Positions 6,881 to 12,805 of a DNA stretch of 12,805 nt are shown here, one piece after another. Within the stretch, counting starts at the first letter, position 1, and each line of letters opens with the position of its first letter. A program made the translations under genes and the position numbers. This DNA is from Simkania negevensis (GTDB taxonomy: Bacteria > Chlamydiota > Chlamydiia > Chlamydiales > JAFITR01), in assembly GCA_017116025.1 (NCBI GenBank), contig JAFITR010000030.1, positions 1-12,805 on the forward strand. The letters run 5' to 3'. The notes under the pieces are model-generated. The model saw nothing but the letters and a program-made list of their open reading frames with translations, was not told the origin of the DNA and did no database searches.

Positions 6881-6934
6881 CTCTGCGTTTCTTTGCGGTC
6901 TTCGCGTCTTTGCGTTTCATTTCGTTGTCTCGTT
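6881..6934. repeat. degenerate short-period repeat between glgB and ligA
   Basis: On the minus strand the sequence is a run of 8-10-nt units: ACGCAAAG, ACGCGAAG, ACCGCAAAG, AAACGCAGAG, preceded by looser ACGAGACA/ACGAAATG units. When translated it gives the low-complexity stretch RQRNETQRREDRKETQRKER, which is not ligase sequence. Such ACGCAAAG-type intergenic repeats occur in many unrelated bacteria (recalled, not checked here). Confidence 0.65.
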
Positions 6935-6959
6935 AACTTTCTACTCAAACACCTCTTCT

Positions 6960-9170
6960 TTAGTAGCGCACCTCGAAGATCATGGTTGCTAGCGGAGCAA
7001 GCTGTATATGTACCCCGATAACGTTGCCATGCCCGTCGTAGGCGTTGTGTGGGAAGACGTTGATTTTGCCGGTGCCGCCATAACGTTCGTTGTCACTATT
7101 GAATATCTCCCTGATCTCTTTGATGTAGGGGAGTTGGACGAAGTAGTCGCCATGGTAGTTGGGAGTGAAGTTATGGATGCAGAGGAGGTCGCCGTCGTGA
7201 CTCTTCCTCTTGTAGCAGGTGACGCTGTTGTCAGTGTCGTTGAAGTCGACCCACTCAAACCCTGTATAGTCAAAATCTCTTGTCCATAGCTGTGATTTGG
7301 CAAGGTATAGGTGGTTGATCTCTTTGACCATGCGATGGACACCCTGGTGGGTGGAATGTTCGAGCAGATGCCAGTCTAAAGAGTTTTTGCAGTGCCATTC
7401 GTTCCATTGACCAAACTCTCCTCCCATGAAGAGAAGCTTTTTCCCCGGCTGGCAGATGAGGTAGCTTAGAAGGAGGCGTAGGTTGGCAAACTGTTGCCAC
7501 TGATCTCCAGGCATCTTGGAAAGAAGGCTTCCTTTGCCATGGACGCTTTCGTCGTGGGAGAAGACGAGTGTGAAGTTTTCAGAGAAGGCGTATAGGAGCC
7601 CAAAAGTGAGGTCGTTGTGGTGCCATTTGCGATGGATGGGATCCTTGCTGATGTAGCGCAGGGTGTCGTTCATCCAACCCATGTTCCATTTCATATCAAA
7701 CCCTAGGCCGTGCTGCTCGACGGGGTGGGATACTCCTGCAAAAGAGGTCGACTCTTCGGCAATCATCACTACTCCAGGATGTCGTTGGTGGACGATGGAG
7801 TTGGTGTGGCGCAAAAATTCGATCGCTTCGATGTTCTCCTTGCCCCCATAAGCGTTGGGGATCCAACCCCCCTCGTCCCTGCCGTAGTCGAGGTAGAGCA
7901 TCGACGCTACAGCATCGACGCGTAGGCCGTCGATGTGCATCTTGTCGAACCAGTATAGAGCGTTGGCAATGAGGAAGTTTGATACCTCCGGACGGCCGTA
8001 GTTGAAGATGAGAGTGCTCCAGTGGGGATGGTAGCCTTGTTTTGGGTCGGCATGCTCGTATAGGCATGTACCGTCAAAGCGTGCAAGGGCAAAATCGTCG
8101 GCAGGGAAGTGGCCGGGAACCCAGTCGACGATGACGCCAATGTTGTTTTGGTGGAGGTGGTCGACAAAGTATTGGAAGTCTTCCGGCGTGCCGTAGCGGC
8201 TTGTTGGAGCGTAGTATCCAGTGACCTGATAGCCCCACGATTCGTCGAACGGATACTCTGCTATAGGGAGGAGTTCAACATGGGTGTACCCCATCTCCTG
8301 GCAGTAGTGTGCAAGCTGGTGTGCAAGGTCACGGTAGTGTAATGAGTTGCCGTTCCACATCTTCCACGAACCGAGGTGAACCTCATAGATGTTGACAGGG
8401 CTAGAAGAGAGGTTTTGCGTGCGGCGGCGCTTCATCCAAGATTGATCGTTCCATTCGTGTTTGTCGACTGACCAGACAATGGCTGCCGTCTTGGGACGCT
8501 GCTCAAAAAAGAAGGCAAAGGGGTCCGTCTTGAGGCGTATCTCTTCTGTGGAAGTTTTGATCTCATACTTGTACTTCTCCCCGTCGACAAGGCCGGGGAC
8601 AAACAACTCCCACAGCCCTGTATAGCCCATGTTACGCATCGGATTGGTGCGCCCCTCCCAGTGGTTGAAGTCTCCTACCAAAGAGACCCTCGTCGCTGAT
8701 GGTGCCCATACGACAAACCGTACCCCTTGGACGCCTTGGTGGGTGATGGAGGTGGCGCCCATGACGTTGTAGAGGTCGTAGTGGACGCCTCTATGGAAGA
8801 GATGTTGGTCAAGCTCTCCTATCGATGGAGCAAAGGCGTAAGAGTCGTGAGCAAGCAACCCGCTGGTGTGGTAGACTTTGTAGTCGGTGGGGAGAGTCTC
8901 TGCCGGGACATGGTATTCGAAAAGTCCTGCAGGGTCTCTTTTGGACATCTCAACAATATCACCAAACAGTTCGATGTGGAAATGGGGAGCGTCAGGGCGC
9001 CAAAGGCGAATGACTTTGCCTTCGTGGATATCGTCATGTAGGCCTAGAAATTCGTGTGGATTATAGCTGTCGCCGTGGATGAGCGGGGCAAGGTCTGGTG
9101 AGTCGGTAGCGATTCCCGTTGCTTTTTGTATTTTTTTCGCTTTCTTCGCGATCTTCGTATTTATATTCAT
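6960..9170 (-). CDS. glgB: 1,4-alpha-glucan branching enzyme GlgB
   Basis: Cuts alpha-1,4-glucan chains and re-attaches them by alpha-1,6 bonds during glycogen synthesis. The 736 residues compare with 728 in E. coli. An N-terminal domain begins near NPHEFLGLH (38-45), CBM48 spans about 135-245 (VWAPSATRVSLVGDFNHW), and the GH13 barrel follows. Catalytic residues are all present: nucleophile D419 (DGLRVDAV), acid/base E472 (MIAEEST) and D540 (FSHDESVHGK). The C-terminal beta domain ends in APLATMIFEVRY. The first ~25 residues are Lys-rich with no cleavable signal. In C. trachomatis glycogen enzymes have been reported as possible type III substrates, and nothing here decides that. The ATG lies 3 nt after the stop of the preceding gene, so the two are co-transcribed. 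Confidence 0.97.
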   Translation of the reverse strand: MNINTKIAKKAKKIQKATGIATDSPDLAPLIHGDSYNPHEFLGLHDDIHEGKVIRLWRPDAPHFHIELFGDIVEMSKRDPAGLFEYHVPAETLPTDYKVYHTSGLLAHDSYAFAPSIGELDQHLFHRGVHYDLYNVMGATSITHQGVQGVRFVVWAPSATRVSLVGDFNHWEGRTNPMRNMGYTGLWELFVPGLVDGEKYKYEIKTSTEEIRLKTDPFAFFFEQRPKTAAIVWSVDKHEWNDQSWMKRRRTQNLSSSPVNIYEVHLGSWKMWNGNSLHYRDLAHQLAHYCQEMGYTHVELLPIAEYPFDESWGYQVTGYYAPTSRYGTPEDFQYFVDHLHQNNIGVIVDWVPGHFPADDFALARFDGTCLYEHADPKQGYHPHWSTLIFNYGRPEVSNFLIANALYWFDKMHIDGLRVDAVASMLYLDYGRDEGGWIPNAYGGKENIEAIEFLRHTNSIVHQRHPGVVMIAEESTSFAGVSHPVEQHGLGFDMKWNMGWMNDTLRYISKDPIHRKWHHNDLTFGLLYAFSENFTLVFSHDESVHGKGSLLSKMPGDQWQQFANLRLLLSYLICQPGKKLLFMGGEFGQWNEWHCKNSLDWHLLEHSTHQGVHRMVKEINHLYLAKSQLWTRDFDYTGFEWVDFNDTDNSVTCYKRKSHDGDLLCIHNFTPNYHGDYFVQLPYIKEIREIFNSDNERYGGTGKINVFPHNAYDGHGNVIGVHIQLAPLATMIFEVRY

Positions 9171-9173
9171 CGT

Positions 9174-10283
9174 TTATTTCTCGAAAAGGTCAAGATCATA
9201 CGCCGTGCCTTTCTGAATTGCAAGGGGCGTTCCTACCTGCATTACAAAACCGATATCGCGGCGGTTTCTCCTCACACGAAACCTTTTGATTCCCCCCTTG
9301 AAAGCAAGCAAGATGTTGCCATCGTGCTCTGCATAGATCTTGAGGCGGCGCACCTTCTTTTTACTCCATTCGATCTCTATAATCCCTATGTCGGGGCAAG
9401 CGATGCCTGTCAGCCGGCCGCAATAGAGTTCTGCTGGTACAGAAGGAAGTATCTGCACCACTTCCTTCTCTTGGCGAATAAAGAGAGAGCGTATTAGACG
9501 AGCCCCTTCTTTCAGTAGAACGAGAGGCGAAGCGTCTCTGGAGAGGGCGGTGGATTCATCGACAATGCCTTGGTAGTCGTTGTCGATGAGGCGGGGAAAG
9601 AGGATACCACAGAAGCCGCATGCAAAGATGTTAGATAACGTGGGAGTGATCGCTTGTGGGTCGGAGGCGGCAATCGCCTTTTCAAGAGAGGTCAGCAGGG
9701 AAGCCGTCCCTTCTTTTATTATAGGGTCTTTAAGGGCGGGGGCGATACTCCCCAAACGAAACCAGAAGGGAAGAAATTCGCGGATATCTTTGCGTTGAAC
9801 AACACCTTCCCAATCCTGTTTCTTATGACACCCCAACGCAAGCCTTTCCATAGAGCTGCTAATGGGAGTGGTAACTGCGTTGTCGTCTTGCCAAAACAGG
9901 GTAGACGCATCTTCTCTTACACTGCCCTTGTTGGCCTGCACAGACCATTTTAACTTCTCTTCTGTCTTGCTCCTTCCTGTGTCGATCGCCAGATTCGATC
10001 CCTTTTCTACTGCTCGGATATCGTAGCGCAACAGGCCTGCTGGGCAGTGACCAAAAACGCGTATGCACTCTTTTTCGAGGTCTAGAAAGGTAGCGAAGTT
10101 GTCAAAAGGACCGCGAATGTTGTGGCTGCACTCCATTAAAAGCGCTCTGTCTGCTGTTTTGAGGTCGTAGACGCATAGACGTGTAGGAAAGATCTGGACG
10201 CCATATACCGATCCGGGGAGAGGTACAAAGGCTCCAGGATGTGTGGAAAATGGTTTTAAGCGTAAAGCAATATCGATCTTCAT
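9174..10283 (-). CDS. glgB-coupled protein of unknown function, glycosidase-like C-terminus
   Basis: I do not recognise a named family for this 369-residue protein. Residues 1-100 look beta-rich, 140-270 are mainly helical, and about 274-340 form a beta-rich domain. The stretch VVQILPSVPAELYCGRLTGI, followed by IIEIEWSKKKVRRLKIYAEH, resembles the C-terminal beta-sandwich linker of GH95/GH65-type glycosidases (ILLLPALP...GSVKGL...EVDIEW-like). No barrel or catalytic acid motif was seen, so it may be a non-catalytic or remote relative. ATG at 10283 shares one base with the mtaB stop and has AGAGG 7 nt upstream. A TTG at 10286 is the alternative. Tight packing against glgB suggests a role with glycogen. 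Chlamydia trachomatis has an uncharacterised gene beside glgB that may be the counterpart (recalled, unchecked). Confidence 0.85.
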   Translation of the reverse strand: MKIDIALRLKPFSTHPGAFVPLPGSVYGVQIFPTRLCVYDLKTADRALLMECSHNIRGPFDNFATFLDLEKECIRVFGHCPAGLLRYDIRAVEKGSNLAIDTGRSKTEEKLKWSVQANKGSVREDASTLFWQDDNAVTTPISSSMERLALGCHKKQDWEGVVQRKDIREFLPFWFRLGSIAPALKDPIIKEGTASLLTSLEKAIAASDPQAITPTLSNIFACGFCGILFPRLIDNDYQGIVDESTALSRDASPLVLLKEGARLIRSLFIRQEKEVVQILPSVPAELYCGRLTGIACPDIGIIEIEWSKKKVRRLKIYAEHDGNILLAFKGGIKRFRVRRNRRDIGFVMQVGTPLAIQKGTAYDLDLFEK

Positions 10284-11569
10284 CAAAAAACCTCTTCTCC
10301 AACGAGTTGGCCAACGAGGCCTTCTGGAGTGTTTTGTGTAAGCTGTACAGTGATCAGCTCGTTGGAAGGCAATGAATAATCTTTAATCACCACAGGTAGA
10401 AAATTCTCAGTATGACCTATCGTTTTATTGTTGTCGGAAGTCTTTTCCGTTAGCACTCTCATCGTCTCTCCAACAAAACGTTCTCTAAGGCGATATGCAA
10501 CCTCCTCTGCTTTGCGAAGGAGAAGCTGCTTCCTCTCTTTAATCACCGCGGATGTCACTTTATTCGTATAGAGGTTGGCCCGTGTGCGTGGACGGTCGCT
10601 ATAGGGGAACATGTGCACCTTGGCAAACTCTACCTGTTCCATTACTTCGATTGTCTCTTGAAAGTCGCGTTCCATTTCCCCGGGGAAGCCTACGATGACG
10701 TCTGTTGTAAAGGTAAAGCGTGGTGATGCTTCTCGTAACCTCTCCACTGTCTCCATGAATACCTGCCGCGTGTATTTGCGGTTCATCCTCTTCAAAATGG
10801 CGTTGGAGCCGGCCTGGAGCACAATATGCATAGAATGACAAGTCTTCTTGCCATTGAGGACCGCATCAGCAAGGTCGTCGTCAACCTCGTCAGGGTCGAT
10901 CGAAGAGAGGCGTATACGCTCCAATCCATCGACCTTGTCCACTTCACGGATTAATGTTGCTAGAGAGACCGGAGCCTCCCCCTTGTCGACCCCTCCGTCA
11001 AAGTCGCCGACGTTGATGCCTGTGATGACAACCTCTTTATACCCCTGACGGACCAGCCCTTCGATCTCGCGAAGAATGTCGGTCACCTTTCTCGAACGTG
11101 ACCTGCCACGTACATAGGGTATAATGCAGTAGGTGCAAAACGAATTACACCCATCTTGGATCTTGATGAACGCCCTCGTATGCCCCTCAAACTGGTCAAT
11201 GATAAATTCGGGATAATTCTCAATGTCAGGATAGAGCAGCTCAATCAGCTGCTCTTTTCCCTTGTTGGGGACAAGCAAGTCTATCCCCTCAACCTCTTCA
11301 GCCAGAGCAGGGTTCCTCTCCGCTAAACATCCTGTGACGACAACCTTGGATCCAGGATTGTTCCGCACCAAGCGACGGATCTTGTGCCGGCTGTCGCTGT
11401 CGGCAGCTTCTGTGACCGTACAAGTGTTGATAATACAGACATCCGCAGACTCATCAGCCTTCGCAGGAACAAGCCCCAAACTCTCCAATTGAGTCCGATA
11501 CCCTTGGGATTCATACTGGTTCGTTCGACAACCTAATGTCGCTATGCGAAACGTTTTTTGGTCGCTCAT
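10283..11569 (-). CDS. mtaB: tRNA (t6A37) methylthiotransferase MtaB
   Basis: Radical-SAM enzyme that converts t6A37 to ms2t6A37 in tRNAs reading ANN codons. The 428-residue protein carries the UPF0004 cysteines C14 (LGCRTNQYES), C50 (NTCTVTEAAD) and C81 (TGCLAE). The radical-SAM motif is C141-x3-C145-x2-C148 (DGCNSFCTYCIIPYVRGRSRSR), and a TRAM region lies from about 365. GCRTNQYES and NTCTVT are typical of MtaB rather than MiaB. The ATG at 11569 has only a weak GAGAA ahead of it and is divergent from the next gene. It is the first gene of a tight unit with the glgB-linked gene and glgB. I found no convincing promoter in the 98-nt divergent spacer. Confidence 0.93.
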   Translation of the reverse strand: MSDQKTFRIATLGCRTNQYESQGYRTQLESLGLVPAKADESADVCIINTCTVTEAADSDSRHKIRRLVRNNPGSKVVVTGCLAERNPALAEEVEGIDLLVPNKGKEQLIELLYPDIENYPEFIIDQFEGHTRAFIKIQDGCNSFCTYCIIPYVRGRSRSRKVTDILREIEGLVRQGYKEVVITGINVGDFDGGVDKGEAPVSLATLIREVDKVDGLERIRLSSIDPDEVDDDLADAVLNGKKTCHSMHIVLQAGSNAILKRMNRKYTRQVFMETVERLREASPRFTFTTDVIVGFPGEMERDFQETIEVMEQVEFAKVHMFPYSDRPRTRANLYTNKVTSAVIKERKQLLLRKAEEVAYRLRERFVGETMRVLTEKTSDNNKTIGHTENFLPVVIKDYSLPSNELITVQLTQNTPEGLVGQLVGEEVF

Positions 11570-11667
11570 ACAAGAATTCTCGCCTATTTAAGGAAAGAAG
11601 CGTACCATGTTCCGACATAATTGTGACAGGATTGGTTTATTTTTTAAACGTACAAAAAAGAATTAAG

Positions 11668-12699
11668 ATGGATTTTTCGGGAAATTGTTCATACGGATCC
11701 ACTGCTGATGGTGCGACAAGATACAGTCGTACTAGTTTCACTATGACGTACCGGCACGAGGAAAAAGTAAGGGAATATCTTGTTTCAATACCAGAAAATA
11801 CTTGCGCTCCCTCTTCGTTTTTAACGAGGCAAGCTGATGCAATTAACGCTCTTCTGAGGAGCCTTGCCAAGGTTGCAAATACCCGACTTGGCGTAGAAAG
11901 TTTTTTGAAGGACAAGGGATTTGTCGCAGAGGCATTTCCTTCAGCAGCCATGGCAACAAAAATTTTTGATCGTTTTAGGGCGTGCGTACCAGGGGATTTA
12001 ACCGCTAATGACAAGCTAACGCCAGAATCAAGAGATAAGTTGATCTCTTTTGGAAAGGCTCTAAGAGAGCTTGCGGTGGAGGTGAGCAAAAAGGTCCACA
12101 CAGTACAGCTGAAAATGAGCTATTCTTTTGAAGGCAAGAAAAGGAAATATTTCATTTCCGTTCTAGAAAATGAAAACAAAAATAGCTTCTTGGAGCAACA
12201 GAACAGGGCTATTGGTGCGCTCATTACTCATGCAAAAAAGACTCCGCTTACTAGAAGTGAGGCAGAAACATTCTTGGCAAACGAGGGTTTTGTATCAACG
12301 GCATTTGATTCAGAGGTAGTGGGCAAAAAGATTTTGGCGCGCTTTAGGCAGTTTTTTCCCGATCCATTAACTGAAGAAGAAATAAAGAAACTGGAGGCTT
12401 TCAGAAATGCTTTGAGGGGGATTCCAGGGGAAGAAACAAAATCTGCTGTTGCAGCTTTTGCAATGGGGCCGCGTGCTGATTCAAATAACAGTGACCGCTC
12501 CCGCCCCGGTTCTTCACTATACGGTGGCCTATTACGCCCACCCACAGGTGATGGACAACGCCCAGCCTCAACATTCTCACAGCTAGGCGCAGAAGGCGAC
12601 CCACCATCCTTAACGGGTACTCTTAGACCTGGTCCCGAAAAAGAGGAAGAACAACGAGACAGAGTATTTGATGCCTCTTTTCGGCCTGGTAAGGATTGA
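11668..12699 (+). CDS. hypothetical protein with two tandem copies of a ~110-residue domain and a disordered tail
   Basis: Unrecognised 343-residue protein. Residues 24-136 and 148-252 are two copies of one domain. Shared landmarks are a beta-strand pair (MTYRHEEKVREYLVSIPEN / MSYSFEGKKRKYFISVLEN), SFL..Q..AI.ALL/I, ESFLKDKGFV / ETFLANEGFV, a KIFDRFR / KILARFR helix, and FGKALREL / FRNALRGI. Residues 254-343 form a Pro/Gly/Ser-rich, probably disordered tail with recurring R-P turns (LLRPPTGDG, TLRPGPE, SFRPGKD). No signal peptide or membrane segment is seen. The frame is open from 11536, but that part overlaps mtaB and reads unlike the rest, so ATG 11668 is chosen despite a poor ribosome site. 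A secreted effector is possible in a host-associated bacterium, without direct evidence. Confidence 0.8.
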   Translation: MDFSGNCSYGSTADGATRYSRTSFTMTYRHEEKVREYLVSIPENTCAPSSFLTRQADAINALLRSLAKVANTRLGVESFLKDKGFVAEAFPSAAMATKIFDRFRACVPGDLTANDKLTPESRDKLISFGKALRELAVEVSKKVHTVQLKMSYSFEGKKRKYFISVLENENKNSFLEQQNRAIGALITHAKKTPLTRSEAETFLANEGFVSTAFDSEVVGKKILARFRQFFPDPLTEEEIKKLEAFRNALRGIPGEETKSAVAAFAMGPRADSNNSDRSRPGSSLYGGLLRPPTGDGQRPASTFSQLGAEGDPPSLTGTLRPGPEKEEEQRDRVFDASFRPGKD

Positions 12700-12805
12700 G
12701 CTTTTGTCGGCCTGTTCGAGTTTGGCAGTTTTGTAAAAAAAAATGTTTCGTTTTGCCGCGGGTTAACACATACTTTCATAAGCCCGGAGGGCGCTCGATC
12801 AAAGC

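Noticed and set aside
6796..6948. N-terminal 51-codon extension of ligA
   Set aside because: It is encoded by a low-complexity repeat and a hairpin. Starting at 6795 restores the normal LigA length and K113.
11621..11649. Promoter TTGTGA-17-TTAAAC ahead of the duplicated-domain gene
   Set aside because: The -10 match is too poor to claim. A promoter must exist in this spacer but I cannot place it.
11536..11667. Upstream start for the duplicated-domain gene
   Set aside because: It overlaps the mtaB start on the other strand, has no ribosome site, and the sequence differs in character from the rest of the protein.
12228..12779. 183-residue - strand frame across the 3' end of the duplicated-domain gene
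   Set aside because: It overlaps repeat B and the tail in antisense, whereas the + frame has clear internal repeat homology that supports it as the coding one.
12700..12805. tRNA or other RNA gene at the right edge (GCCCGGAGGGC region)
   Set aside because: There is no U8, no proper D-stem start, and the sequence ends too soon. The hairpin is only 4 bp.

Overview
The window looks like a chromosomal segment of an obligate or host-associated bacterium, most likely an environmental member of the Chlamydiae. This is inferred from gene content, not from a marker gene. The content is a DASS-type 2-oxoglutarate/malate translocator of the chlamydial/plastid kind, a glycogen branching enzyme coupled to an uncharacterised protein, a eukaryote-like galactosyltransferase, and two lineage-specific proteins that resemble inclusion-membrane or effector proteins in layout. 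No rRNA, tRNA, CRISPR array, phage gene or transposase was found.

Layout. (1) 1-3788, + strand: the 3' tail of an unknown gene, then miaB, a GT7 (B4GALT7-like) glycosyltransferase and a dicarboxylate translocator. The last three overlap (20 nt and 4 nt) and form one operon. (2) 3789-4431, + strand: a small two-hydrophobic-block protein behind a near-consensus sigma70-type promoter. (3) 4425-4804: a foldback, MITE-like block between convergent genes. It has ~57-bp inverted-repeat arms, each carrying a 9-bp tandem repeat, a nested inner inverted repeat, and a 20-bp tandem duplication at one edge. The repeats provide the stop codons of both neighbouring genes. (4) 4780-11569, - strand, transcribed in the order mtaB, glgB-linked protein, glgB, then (after a likely terminator and another short-period repeat) ligA. 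(5) 11570-12805: a short divergent spacer, then a + strand protein built from two copies of a ~110-residue domain and a disordered Pro/Gly-rich tail, then about 100 nt in which I see no gene.

How the genes fit together. miaB and mtaB encode sister radical-SAM methylthiotransferases that modify position 37 of different tRNA sets. LigA is the replicative NAD+-dependent ligase. GlgB and its translationally coupled partner point to storage-polysaccharide metabolism. The translocator would import host C4/C5 dicarboxylates. The GT7 enzyme sits between a tRNA-modification gene and this transporter and has no secretion signal, so it probably acts in the bacterial cytosol on a glycan precursor.

The items most worth a second look are the GT7 enzyme, the foldback element, the glgB-linked protein with a glycosidase-like C-terminal domain, and the duplicated-domain protein.
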